A stretch of DNA of 64,000 nt, from contig NC_014217.1 of assembly GCF_000092925.1 (NCBI RefSeq), forward strand, positions 1,178,001 to 1,242,000, in the 5' to 3' direction. Shown in pieces: positions 42,802-51,902 of this stretch. Position numbers and translations under genes: made by a program. The notes under the pieces were generated by a model. The model was not told the origin of the DNA. It searched no databases and was given only the letters and a program-made list of their open reading frames with translations. Origin of the DNA: Ancylobacter novellus DSM 506. GTDB taxonomy: Bacteria; Pseudomonadota; Alphaproteobacteria; Rhizobiales; Xanthobacteraceae. Each line of letters begins with the position of its first letter. Position 1 is the stretch's first letter.

Positions 42802-44016
42802 ATGACACAGCCGCTCAGCACGGAAACCATCACGCTCGTCAAGGCGACGATACCGGCGCTCGCAGCGCATGGTCCGGCCATCACCCGGACGATGTACCGG
42901 CGCCTGTTCGAACGGGATGACATCCGGGCGCTGTTCAACCAGGCGAACCAGGGCGACAGCGGCACGCAGGTCCACGCGCTGGCGGGGGCGATCCTGGCCT
43001 ATGCGCAGAACATCGACAATCTCGGCGCGCTCACCTCTGCCGTCGAACGGATCGCCCAGAAGCATGTCGGCTATCACATCCTGCCCGAGCATTATCCCGT
43101 CGTCGCCGAGGCGCTGCTCGGCGCCATCTCGGAGGTGCTCGGCGAGGCGGCAACGCCCGCCATACTCACGGCCTGGGGCGAGGCCTACTGGTTCCTGGCG
43201 GAGATACTGAAGGGCCGGGAGGCACGGATCCGCGAGGAGATCGTGCAACTCGAGGGCGGCTGGGACGGCTGGCGGAAGTTCGTCGTCGCCGACAAGCGGC
43301 GCGAGAGCAGCGTGATCACCTCCTTCGTCCTGCGCCCCGCCGACGGCAAGCCGGTGCTGCGGCACAGGCCGGGCCAGTACCTGACCTTCCGCTTCGGTCC
43401 GGCCGGGGAACCGGCGATGAAGCGCAACTATTCGATCTCCTGCGCGCCGAATGGTGAGCACTACCGGATCTCGGTCAAGCGGGAGGCCGGCGGCAATGGT
43501 GGCTCGCGCTTCCTCCACGACCATGTCGCCGTCGGCGATGTGATCGAGGCGACGCCCCCGGCCGGCGAGTTCTTCCTGCCCGAGGTACCGCAGCGCCCGG
43601 TGGTGCTGCTGTCGGGCGGGGTCGGCCAGACGCCGATGGTCTCCATGGTCGAGACGATCGCGGCCGACCATCCCGAGCTCGAAGCGTATTACGTCCACGG
43701 CACCATGAGCAGCGCCACGCATGCGATGGAGGACCACGTCAAGTCACTCGCTGAGCTCCACGGACGGATCAAGATCGCGAACTTCTACAGTGAGCCGCGG
43801 GAAGGCGACGCACCCGGCGAGACCCACGACGTCACCGGCTTCATCACTGCGGACTGGCTGCGCGCCAATACCCCGCTCGACGCCGCGGACATCTTCCTCT
43901 GCGGTCCGCGGCCGTTCCTGCGCAGCCTGGTGCGTGACCTGAAGAGCGCCGGCGTGCGAGCCGACCGCATCCATTTCGAGCTGTTCGGGCCCACCGACGA
44001 AATGCTGGCCGCCTGA
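42802..44016 (+). CDS. hmp: Flavohaemoglobin (NO dioxygenase) Hmp
   Basis: Hmp converts NO and O2 to nitrate using NAD(P)H. The 404-residue length is standard. The globin domain has His88 as proximal ligand (AQKHVGYHI). The FAD domain contains KRNYSIS, and the NAD(P)H domain GGVGQTPMVSM and CGPRPFLRSL. It ends HFELFGP as is usual. The start MTQPLSTETI is preceded by AAAGGAT; the longer frame upstream overlaps the globin gene. It is co-transcribed with the truncated globin under likely NsrR control. Confidence 0.95.
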   Translation: MTQPLSTETITLVKATIPALAAHGPAITRTMYRRLFERDDIRALFNQANQGDSGTQVHALAGAILAYAQNIDNLGALTSAVERIAQKHVGYHILPEHYPVVAEALLGAISEVLGEAATPAILTAWGEAYWFLAEILKGREARIREEIVQLEGGWDGWRKFVVADKRRESSVITSFVLRPADGKPVLRHRPGQYLTFRFGPAGEPAMKRNYSISCAPNGEHYRISVKREAGGNGGSRFLHDHVAVGDVIEATPPAGEFFLPEVPQRPVVLLSGGVGQTPMVSMVETIAADHPELEAYYVHGTMSSATHAMEDHVKSLAELHGRIKIANFYSEPREGDAPGETHDVTGFITADWLRANTPLDAADIFLCGPRPFLRSLVRDLKSAGVRADRIHFELFGPTDEMLAA

Positions 44017-44031
44017 GCGGCGATCATGACG

Positions 44032-44075
44032 GATGCGGCGGCGGAATGAACCGCGCCTGCCGCCGCAGCCTCATC
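44032..44075 (+). terminator. Hairpin after hmp
   Basis: TGCGGCGGC (44034-44042) pairs with GCCGCCGCA (44059-44067) across a 16-base loop, 17 bp beyond the hmp stop, with GATG/CATC complementarity further out. No clear T tract follows. Confidence 0.5.
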
Positions 44076-44220
44076 GGGTATGGGGCGAGGAGAGGTAATT
44101 GCTCAGCGCGAAGGCCCAGTTGGACTCGCAGCCAGTGCTCGCCAATGAAATCGACAGGCCTATGATGGCGATTGTTGCGGCTCGGACTTAGCTACGCCTC
44201 CTTTCGCGGCCTCGGTGCCG

Positions 44221-44412
44221 TTACTCAGCCAAGGCCTCTCTTTGGCGGATGAGGTTGTCCAGGAGGGCCTGCTGCTCTGCGATGCGTTCGGCGGCCCGTT
44301 CTTCGTCTGCTCCGCCGGAGAAGGCCGCTGCCTGTTCGATCAGTTCGGATAGGTTTTGACGAGCGATGGCAATCCGCTCATCCAATTCGATCAGCGTGAC
44401 GGCATCAGGCAT
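44221..44412 (-). CDS. Small coiled-coil protein, function unknown
   Basis: The product is 63 residues and almost wholly helical: LIELDERIAIARQNLSELIEQ ends the first helix and DEERAAERIAEQQALLDNLI forms a second, as in a helical hairpin or coiled coil. There is no signal peptide. AAGGAG lies nine bases before the ATG at 44412, which supports translation; a longer frame upstream does not have a ribosome site. It stands alone between hmp and the cyclic di-GMP genes, and I know no function. Confidence 0.65.
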   Translation of the reverse strand: MPDAVTLIELDERIAIARQNLSELIEQAAAFSGGADEERAAERIAEQQALLDNLIRQREALAE

Positions 44413-44733
44413 CTGGATTACTCCTTCTTGGACGGGACGGCTCAGAGCGTAAAGATCGACGGTCGCTAGCGCCATCTCCTCGCAACTCATCGCCCTATGA
44501 GCCCCTCTCATCCCGACCGGTTCAGCCGGGGCATCCACGGGTTTTCCGTTTTATGTTTTCCAGACGCAGCGCAGGCCTCTTCGACGGGATTAGATACTGG
44601 CCGCCAAACCCGAAGAGGGATCGTGCGAATGGCTGCTAAGATTGCCCTACCGCGGTCGGCATCGCCCGAATACTCGGTCGTCGATGTCGATCGCACGGTT
44701 TGATACATCGTGGGGCGCTCCGCCGCGGCAGAG
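44413..44733. other. Intergenic region without recognised features
   Basis: About 320 bp between the small coiled-coil gene and the end of the GGDEF gene. Short frames on both strands have no family features. I find no strong hairpin or repeat. Confidence 0.4.
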
Positions 44734-46914
44734 CTAGACCTCCGGCCCCGGGAGGTTGAGTACCGTTGGCGCTACCTCGACCCTGTTTCGGCCGTTCGCC
44801 TTGGCCTGGTAAAGGGTTCGATCCGCCCGCGCGATTAAATCCGCCATGACCTCTCCGGGCGCATACTGCGCAACCCCGAAGCTGACCGTGATCCGTCCAG
44901 CCTCGTCGAAGCGGTGGTTCGCGATCGCCTGGCGGAGCTTCTCGGCGACGATACGCGCCTCCGCCGCGTTGGCGTCGGGAAGCACGACGAGGAACTCCTC
45001 TCCGCCCCAGCGCACGAGATGATCGGTGGCGCGCAGCGACCCTGCCGCCACCCGCGAAAGAGCGACGAGCACCTTGTCCCCGGTCGCGTGGCCGAAGCTG
45101 TCGTTGATCCGCTTGAAGCGGTCGATGTCGAACATCACGACGGAGAGTGCGCTCCCGGTGCGATCGGCCCGTGCCATCTCCCGCGGCAGGACGTCCTTGA
45201 GGCGAAGCCTGTTGTACAGCCCCGTCAGGGGATCCGTGATGGCCTTGATGCTCATGTCGCGCGCGAGGCCCTGAAGCTTCGACTGGGTCTCCCTTTGGGC
45301 CGCCTCGTGCATCCAGCGCTCCTTCCCGAGCAGGTACATCAGGGCGACGATCGCCGTCAGCAGGGTGATGACGATGCCGACGAAGCGCGTCGCGAAGATC
45401 TGCCGCGTGGGCTTGAGGATGATGAGCGACCAATCGGTTCCCGCGATGAACCGCCTGCGGACATAGTCGCGCGATCCCCCGAAGTTCACCCAGGCGGCGT
45501 CCTCCATCTCGGCGCTGGCTATCGGCTCGAGGTCGAGTGCGGCAAGGCTCGCCCGTTCGGCCAGCGTCGCCGGGTTGAGCGGCCAAAGGGTGCGGTTCAC
45601 GGCCTCGGAGACGTTCGACATCATCACGACGCCATGCGGGTCGACGAAGAAGTAGGGCCTGTTCAAACCCGTCAGGTCACCCGCGAACCCCTCGATGGAG
45701 ACCACGAGCGCCGCGGCGCCGACGGCGCGGCCCTCTCCGCCGAGGACCGGTTGCCGCGTGAAATGGACGATCATGTTGGTGGCGGCATCGAAGAGGAACC
45801 CGGCGGAAGGTTCGACAGCCCCGTCATCGTGCGCTCCGCCCACGAGTTCGCTTGCGGGTCGGTGAGCAAGAGGGCCCGCCGATGCCACGGTGGCGCCGCC
45901 CTCGTTCAGGAGATATCCCGCCTGCGCACGGCCAGCCTCGACATGGACTGCCAGTATCTCATTGGCCTGGGCGAGCACCTGTCCCTCGGCTTGCTCCAGC
46001 GCCTCCCTGACGATCGGGCTTGCCGCCAGAACCTTGGTCAGGGCGCCGGCGACATCGATCTCCCCGGCGAGACGGCTCGCCAGCAGATCGATGTCGACGG
46101 CGGCTTCGATCTCCACGTTCCGGCGATAGACGTCGCCGAGCCGCTCGGTCAGCAGCCATCCCAGCAGCAGGATCGCGAGCATGATGCCGGAAGCCCATAG
46201 GAACTGCCTGCGCAGGTAGGCCGCGAAGCTGTGCGACGAGACTTCGGAGGCGAGCTGCTGTCCCCAGATGGCCCACACCGACAGCGCGACCCAGCAGGCG
46301 AGCAGGCCGCGAATGAGCTGGATAGGAATTCCCGTGAGGCTCGTGAAGACCGCGTAGTTCGCGACGTTGGCGGGCCAGAAGGGGGCCTCGGGCACGATCA
46401 CGCCAGCGGCGAGGGCATAAAGCGCGAAGGCGAGCGCCGCGGTCCGGGCGTGGAAACGACCGGTCCCGGAGAGGCGCTCAGCGAGGCGAACCAGCGCCCA
46501 GCTCGCCGCCAGCGATCCGAACAGGCCCAGCGTGTAACGGGAGGCGATGCCGGCCTCGGTCGGTCCTGCCAGGTGGCCCGTGACGACGACAAGGCCGATG
46601 ACGGGAAGATAGACCCAGCGCCTCGGAGCCAAGCCTCCCAACTGGAGCCTGCCGAACTCGGCCAGGAAGACGAAGGAGGCCGTCATCACGCCGATCCGAA
46701 CGGCGGCATAGGTCGGCCTGTCGCCGAGGATGAGCGCGCCGAGATCGAGCCATTCGCCCACGCCGTGGATCAGTCCGAATGCGGCAAGCATCTTCCATGA
46801 GAGCTCGTCCGGGCGGCGCCGGGAAATAGCCCAGGACGTGGCCCCCAACAGCAGGAAGGCCAGGCCATAGAAGAAGAAGATGAAATCGAGCTGGTCGTTC
46901 AGAAAGGCGGCCAT
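44734..46914 (-). CDS. Membrane diguanylate cyclase
   Basis: This 726-residue protein has about seven N-terminal membrane segments (residues 8-235), an eighth near 250, a large periplasmic sensor domain (about 270-520), another membrane segment (near 530-550) and a C-terminal GGDEF domain. The active-site motif is GGEEF (WGGEEFLVVLP) and the domain opens with DPLTGLYNR, so it should make cyclic di-GMP. The start at 46914 gives a hydrophobic N-terminus and lies 16 bp after the EAL gene stop. The two enzymes with opposite activities form one operon. The inhibitory RxxD site is not obvious in LPREMARADR. Confidence 0.88.
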   Translation of the reverse strand: MAAFLNDQLDFIFFFYGLAFLLLGATSWAISRRRPDELSWKMLAAFGLIHGVGEWLDLGALILGDRPTYAAVRIGVMTASFVFLAEFGRLQLGGLAPRRWVYLPVIGLVVVTGHLAGPTEAGIASRYTLGLFGSLAASWALVRLAERLSGTGRFHARTAALAFALYALAAGVIVPEAPFWPANVANYAVFTSLTGIPIQLIRGLLACWVALSVWAIWGQQLASEVSSHSFAAYLRRQFLWASGIMLAILLLGWLLTERLGDVYRRNVEIEAAVDIDLLASRLAGEIDVAGALTKVLAASPIVREALEQAEGQVLAQANEILAVHVEAGRAQAGYLLNEGGATVASAGPLAHRPASELVGGAHDDGAVEPSAGFLFDAATNMIVHFTRQPVLGGEGRAVGAAALVVSIEGFAGDLTGLNRPYFFVDPHGVVMMSNVSEAVNRTLWPLNPATLAERASLAALDLEPIASAEMEDAAWVNFGGSRDYVRRRFIAGTDWSLIILKPTRQIFATRFVGIVITLLTAIVALMYLLGKERWMHEAAQRETQSKLQGLARDMSIKAITDPLTGLYNRLRLKDVLPREMARADRTGSALSVVMFDIDRFKRINDSFGHATGDKVLVALSRVAAGSLRATDHLVRWGGEEFLVVLPDANAAEARIVAEKLRQAIANHRFDEAGRITVSFGVAQYAPGEVMADLIARADRTLYQAKANGRNRVEVAPTVLNLPGPEV

Positions 46915-46930
46915 GGCTGTCTTGGTCGTC

Positions 46931-49030
46931 CTAATCGGCAGGGGCGGGCAGGGTTCGGCCTCCGGCCAGTAGGCGGGCCAACCGATCGGCCGGCATCGGG
47001 CGCGCGAAATGGAAGCCTTGGGCAAAGCGACAGCCCTTCTCGATGAGCAGCCGCGCCATCCACTCCTCCTCGACGCCCTCGGCCACGACATCGATGCCGA
47101 GTCCCGACGCCAGGCCGATCATGGCGTCCACGATCCGGCCATCGAGCTCGCCTCGCATCCCCTGCACGAAGGATCGGTCGATCTTCAGCCGGTCGAAGGC
47201 CAGGTTCCTGAGCTGGGAGAAACTGGAATAGCCCATGCCGAAATCGTCGATGACCAGAGAGGCGCCCAACCTTCTTAACGTGTCGAGGGCGTTCATGGCC
47301 GCGCCCTCGTAGTTGAGCAGGGCGTCCTCGGTCACCTCGACCTCGAGCCGATGGGGATCGAAGTCCTCTTCCTGCAGCAGGCTCAGGAGACGCGGCGAGA
47401 GCGTTCCCTCCTTGAGCTGGGACGCGGAGAAGTTGACGCCCAGGTGGATGTCCCGGGGCCAGTCACGGGCGGACCGGAAGGCCTGGCGCATGAGCGAGAG
47501 CGTCAACTCGTTCATCAAGCCAAGGCGCTCGACCAAGGGTATGAATTCCCCGGGGCCGACGATCTCCCCGCCCTCCCGGGGCCAGCGCGCAAGCATCTCG
47601 ACGCCGAAGATCACGCCCGTTGCCGTCTCCACGACCGGCTGAAACCAGGGAACCATCGCTTCCCCCGCCACGGCCGCCTTGACGTCGGCCTCCATGGCGG
47701 CTTCGAGCCGAAGTTCCCGGTCCATCCTCGCTTCGAAGAGTATCGTGCGTGCGCCCTCCGCGCCGCGGCTCAGCGCGAGCTCGGCGAGCCGGACAAGCTC
47801 GCTGGCGGAGCGTGCGTCCGCAGGGTGGGTGGATATGCCGATGCGGGTTCGCAGTTCCAAGGTCGTGGGACCGACGACGATCGGCCGATCGAGAGCCTCC
47901 AGCAGCCTCCCGGCGAGGCGCTTCGCTCCTGCCGAGGATCCGCTCGACCCCGCCGTGAAAACGCCGAACAGACCCCCTTCCAGGCGCGCTGTGACTTCCT
48001 GCGGCGCTTCCACCTTCAGACGTCTCGCGATCTCCCGCACCATCTCGTCCCTGACCGCGGCGCCATGCAGCTCCGCGACCGATCTCAGGCCGTCCACGGC
48101 CATGACCAGCACGTATGTCGACGCGTTCTGACCGCTCCGATCGAGTGCCGAGCCGAGCAGCGAAGTGAACGTGGCTCTGTTCGGCAGGCCCGTGACCAGG
48201 TCATGGCCGGCGACATGCTCGCGTTCGAGTTCGGCCTTCTCCCGAGCAGTCTCGGCGATCGAAAGCGAAACGAGGCTGTCCCGGAAGGCTACGCAGGCAC
48301 GGGCGAGATCGCCGATCTCGTCCTTCCGGTCCTGGAAGCCGATGCGAACATCCCGATCGCCGCGCGAGAGACCTTCCAGCGCTCGGCCCAGCTCATCGAG
48401 GGGGCGGATAATTTGCCCATTGAAGCGCCGCCCGGCGTCGATCGCGACGGCCAGAATGGCAAGAACCATGAGAACGAGCAGAAGCCCCGCGAAGTCGACG
48501 GCTTCATCGACGTGGTTCGCATGGAGATAAGCCTGCTCGTGGAAGAGGGCCGAGAGCTCGGTGACGGCCTTGTCGGCTGCCGCGTAAAGCGCGGCTGCCT
48601 CGCCTGCGCCTCCCTGAGAGGATTCGGGCCTCGCCGGGGCGGCGCTTGCCGAGGCGACGAAGGCGCGGACCGCGGTCTCCACCCGGGCGCGATCGGCGGG
48701 AAAGACCGTCGCCGGAGGCAAGGCCCCGAACTCCCGGAGCAGACCCTCGATCGTCTCAGCCCGCTTCTCGCCTCGCTTCGATACGGCCTCCTCGGAAGAC
48801 CGCGGCTCAAGCGGGCCTTCGGTCATGACCGGTATCGCCTGATCAACCCGAAGGCCGCGGACCTGATCGCCGATGCCCGCGACGATGCGGATGGCGGGGA
48901 GCCAATGATACTCGACGTCCTCCGCCTCGTTGTCGATGTCGTAGAGCACAACGGCCGCAAGGGAAGACAAGAGTATGAGCGCGGCCAGGAAAACGAAGAC
49001 TGCCCCGCGCACCCGCCTTTGCATCGTCAT
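46931..49030 (-). CDS. GGDEF-EAL protein, probable cyclic di-GMP phosphodiesterase
   Basis: The 699-residue protein has membrane segments near residues 10-30 and 180-200 around a periplasmic domain, a HAMP region, a degenerate GGDEF domain (LEGGLFGVF in place of GGDEF) and a C-terminal EAL domain. EAL residues are kept: EML in VEMLARW, NFSASQL, VTEDALL, DDFGMGYSS, LKIDRSFV and EGVEEE, so phosphodiesterase activity is expected. The GGDEF part is probably regulatory only. It is the first gene of the operon with the cyclase. Confidence 0.88.
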   Translation of the reverse strand: MTMQRRVRGAVFVFLAALILLSSLAAVVLYDIDNEAEDVEYHWLPAIRIVAGIGDQVRGLRVDQAIPVMTEGPLEPRSSEEAVSKRGEKRAETIEGLLREFGALPPATVFPADRARVETAVRAFVASASAAPARPESSQGGAGEAAALYAAADKAVTELSALFHEQAYLHANHVDEAVDFAGLLLVLMVLAILAVAIDAGRRFNGQIIRPLDELGRALEGLSRGDRDVRIGFQDRKDEIGDLARACVAFRDSLVSLSIAETAREKAELEREHVAGHDLVTGLPNRATFTSLLGSALDRSGQNASTYVLVMAVDGLRSVAELHGAAVRDEMVREIARRLKVEAPQEVTARLEGGLFGVFTAGSSGSSAGAKRLAGRLLEALDRPIVVGPTTLELRTRIGISTHPADARSASELVRLAELALSRGAEGARTILFEARMDRELRLEAAMEADVKAAVAGEAMVPWFQPVVETATGVIFGVEMLARWPREGGEIVGPGEFIPLVERLGLMNELTLSLMRQAFRSARDWPRDIHLGVNFSASQLKEGTLSPRLLSLLQEEDFDPHRLEVEVTEDALLNYEGAAMNALDTLRRLGASLVIDDFGMGYSSFSQLRNLAFDRLKIDRSFVQGMRGELDGRIVDAMIGLASGLGIDVVAEGVEEEWMARLLIEKGCRFAQGFHFARPMPADRLARLLAGGRTLPAPAD

Positions 49031-49401
49031 TCGGCACCACCCGCGTCGTCGCCCTGATTTCTCTTATCATCACTTACCAATGGGCAACGTGGCCACTCTA
49101 TTGGTGACACTTCGGACGTTCACGCTCTTGCGAGCCGCGGGCTTTGAGAGTCCACACTCGCCGTTATGAGATGAAGTGCCGCGCTTGGCCAAGGCGCACA
49201 TCTGTCATGTAAGGCGTCTCCGCCACCGGCCATCGAAAGAGACCGGACCGCCGTGCAGGCGTCGCCTGGGTAATGCTTGTTCCCAGATGGTCGACATGCT
49301 CCGAGCGGCAATGCACTGCTAAACCAGCCTAGCAGCGTTTCAACTCATGCAATCAGCCATGGCGCACTTGGAGCCGCCCGCCAGGCGGGCGTGCCCAAAC
49401 G
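49031..49401. other. Intergenic region without recognised features
   Basis: About 370 bp between the EAL gene start and the end of the nuclease gene. It is less GC-rich than its surroundings. It must hold the promoter of the cyclic di-GMP operon. No supported gene, repeat or clear operator was found. Confidence 0.4.
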
Positions 49402-51000
49402 TCAGTCGTTTGCGTCCAGCGCTCGGCGCAGTCGGCGAATTATGAGGGCTCGGGCACGGTCGTCGGCCACCGCATCGAGACGGTCGTTCATGTCGAGAAC
49501 GAGCTTCGACATTTCATTGTGCCAGTCCAGGTTGACCACGGCTTCGGGCGCGAGACGTCGGCGGTGCGAGACATCAACGGGCGTCGGCACGTTCGTAGTC
49601 AGTTCATAGACGTCATCCAGGACAGGGCGGAATATCTTCGCCTCCGGAACCGTGCGCTCCGCTAGCCTTTCGAACAAGCCATCTATGGCGGGCTCCTCGC
49701 CGTGGATGAGAAATATGCCGCGTTCGATGGGCCGTCGAGACGAAATCCATCGCGAAAGTTCGGGTGCGTCGGCATGCCCCGAATATTCGTCGATATAGCG
49801 AATTCTTGCGGCAACCTTGATCTCATCGCCCTGAATCCGGACCGATCTAGCACCATCCCGAAGAAAGCGTCCAAGCGTGCCCTTGGCCTGGAAGCCTACC
49901 AACAAGACGGTAGCGTTGGCGTTCCATAGCCAGCGCTTCAGATGATGGCGGATGCGACCGGCCTCGCACATCCCACTGGCGGCGATGACTATATGGAATC
50001 CGGTCAGCCTCGAGATGGATTTGCTTTCATCTACCGATTCCGTGAATCTCAGATAGGACGAATTGAGCAGGCGACTCAGATCGATTCCCGTTTCCAAGCT
50101 TGATGAGTGTTGTCGGAAGACCTCCGTCGCGCGAATGGCGAGCGGGGAATCCAGAAAAATGGGCGCGGGTGCAACTTCCTTCGTCTCCATCAAGTCGACG
50201 AGGTCGGCGATCAGTTCCTGCGTCCGCTCAACGGCGAACGCAGGGATGATAAGCGCGCCGCCGGCCTTCGACGCGTCGAGAACCTCAGCGGCGAGACGGT
50301 GCCGTCGGGCCTGGGCGGTGACCGGCGGTCGGTCGGTATCGCCGTAGGTCGCTTCGGAAATGACGTAGTCGAATCCGGCCGGAGCCTGGGGGCTGGGCTG
50401 AAGCAACTTCGCGTCGGGGCCGATGTCTCCGGAGGCCAGCACTCGCAAGGGGGTCGCGTCCGAGCCCTTCTCGATAAACTCGATCTCTATCGACGCCGAG
50501 CCGAGAAGGTGGCCTGCGTTCCAGTACCGCGCCCGAACTGACGTCGCGACGTCCACCCATGCTTCGTACTCAACGGGCCGGAAATATGCGAGCGAAGCGA
50601 CGGCATCGGCTTGGGTATAAATGGGGGTTACCGTTGGGCGTCCTCGAGCGGCGTTACGCCTGTTGAGCGTGACGACTTCGGATTCCTGGATGCTTCCTGC
50701 ATCCGGCAGCATGAAGGAGCACAGATCGATGGTGCCGCGCGTCGCGAAGATCCGACCTCGAAATCCTTCCCGCACCAGCTTTGGCAGAAGCCCGCTGTGG
50801 TCGATATGCGCGTGGGTGAGAAGCACGGCGTCGACCTGCGATGGACGAAATGGGAAGGCTCCGTAGTTGAGCGCCTTCAGGGTCTTCGGGCCCTGAAAGA
50901 GGCCGCAATCGACGATGACCCGGCTGGACGATGTCTCGAACAGAAAGCAGGACCCGGTTACGGTCCGCGCGGCGCCGCAAAATCGAAGAGTAACGCTCAA
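49402..51000 (-). CDS. Metallo-beta-lactamase/beta-CASP nuclease-like protein
   Basis: The 532-residue protein opens [18 protein letters not shown] and has the metal motif THAHIDHSG, then the downstream GHLLGSASIEIEF, SEATYGD and the beta-CASP features IPAFAVERTQEL and AASGMCEAGRIRHHL, with DEYSGHADAPEL near the C-terminus. This is the CPSF-like RNA-processing group of bacteria and archaea, so it likely cuts or trims RNA. Its ATG overlaps the PRPP synthetase stop (ATGA). RNA breakdown feeding a nucleotide phosphorylase and phosphoribosyl chemistry is a sensible reading of this operon. The C-terminal 70 residues are an extra segment. Confidence 0.87.
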   Translation of the reverse strand: MSVTLRFCGAARTVTGSCFLFETSSSRVIVDCGLFQGPKTLKALNYGAFPFRPSQVDAVLLTHAHIDHSGLLPKLVREGFRGRIFATRGTIDLCSFMLPDAGSIQESEVVTLNRRNAARGRPTVTPIYTQADAVASLAYFRPVEYEAWVDVATSVRARYWNAGHLLGSASIEIEFIEKGSDATPLRVLASGDIGPDAKLLQPSPQAPAGFDYVISEATYGDTDRPPVTAQARRHRLAAEVLDASKAGGALIIPAFAVERTQELIADLVDLMETKEVAPAPIFLDSPLAIRATEVFRQHSSSLETGIDLSRLLNSSYLRFTESVDESKSISRLTGFHIVIAASGMCEAGRIRHHLKRWLWNANATVLLVGFQAKGTLGRFLRDGARSVRIQGDEIKVAARIRYIDEYSGHADAPELSRWISSRRPIERGIFLIHGEEPAIDGLFERLAERTVPEAKIFRPVLDDVYELTTNVPTPVDVSHRRRLAPEAVVNLDWHNEMSKLVLDMNDRLDAVADDRARALIIRRLRRALDAND

Positions 51001-51902
51001 CGCTCGGCTCCCTGAAGCTCTCGATGCAATGCCGCGATAAGGACGCTATCGAGCGCAATTGCATTCGTAGGGTGTGGAATGCTGGATGTGGACCGGACAC
51101 TTCGTATTCCGAAATTCGCGAAAGTATCGACCAATCCCTCGTCAAAGAGCGCGTGGATGATGATTGCGTCCATCTTGCTCGCGCCTGCTCTCGCGAGGGC
51201 CTTCGCGCATGCGATCAGGGTGCCGCCGGATGAGACGATGTCATCGACGATGAGAACCGGCCGCCCCGCAAACATGGCGTCGTTCGCAAATCCGATGTCG
51301 ACGGTTTCGTCGCCGCGCCGGACCTTCGTTGCGACCGCAACATCGAGGTGAAGCCGTTCTGCGAGATCCGCTACCCAGCGCCGGGACTCCGCGTCCGGTC
51401 CCACCACTATCGTCCCTTGGTCGTAACCGACGGAGCTTAACGTGTCCGCGACCGCCGGCATGGCTGACAGATCGTCGGCGTCCCCACCCGGAAAGACAGC
51501 CTGGATGTCGGCGACCCGGTGAAGATGGGCATTGACGGAGACGATGCGATCGAAGACGTCGGCAAGCAATTTGCCGATCGCCCGTTGGCTGATGGCCTGT
51601 CCAGGTTCGAAGGCCGCATCCTGGCGCATGTAGCACATGTAGGGAGCGACGAGGACAAGTCGCTCCGCCCCTTCCCGCCGCAACGCCTCCACCGCAAGGA
51701 GGAGGGCCACAAGCTTCTCATTGGGTCGGTCGAGTGACGAGTAGATTATCGTCGTCGCGGCGGCGGGGCCAACGGTTACTAGGAACTCCTCGTCCGGAAA
51801 GCGGTGCAGCGCTATCTCATGCGCCGCAATTCCCATACTCCGCGCCAATCGCATGGCGTCACGCCCGGCGCCGGGCAAGTATTGAAGGGCGACACTGGTC
51901 AT
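50997..51902 (-). CDS. Ribose-phosphate pyrophosphokinase-like protein (archaeal-type operon)
   Basis: The 301-residue protein has the PRPP synthetase outline: [51 protein letters not shown] and the PRPP loop [10 protein letters not shown]. It is shorter than the classical enzyme and resembles the archaeal-type group. It should make PRPP from ribose 5-phosphate and ATP, or act on a related ribose phosphate. It overlaps by four bases with both neighbours (phosphorylase upstream, nuclease downstream), so the three are tightly coupled. A second, different homologue is at 56139-57161. Confidence 0.85.
   Translation of the reverse strand: MTSVALQYLPGAGRDAMRLARSMGIAAHEIALHRFPDEEFLVTVGPAAATTIIYSSLDRPNEKLVALLLAVEALRREGAERLVLVAPYMCYMRQDAAFEPGQAISQRAIGKLLADVFDRIVSVNAHLHRVADIQAVFPGGDADDLSAMPAVADTLSSVGYDQGTIVVGPDAESRRWVADLAERLHLDVAVATKVRRGDETVDIGFANDAMFAGRPVLIVDDIVSSGGTLIACAKALARAGASKMDAIIIHALFDEGLVDTFANFGIRSVRSTSSIPHPTNAIALDSVLIAALHRELQGAER

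Noticed and set aside
47351-49057. 568-codon open frame on the plus strand
   Set aside because: Antisense to the well-supported GGDEF-EAL gene.
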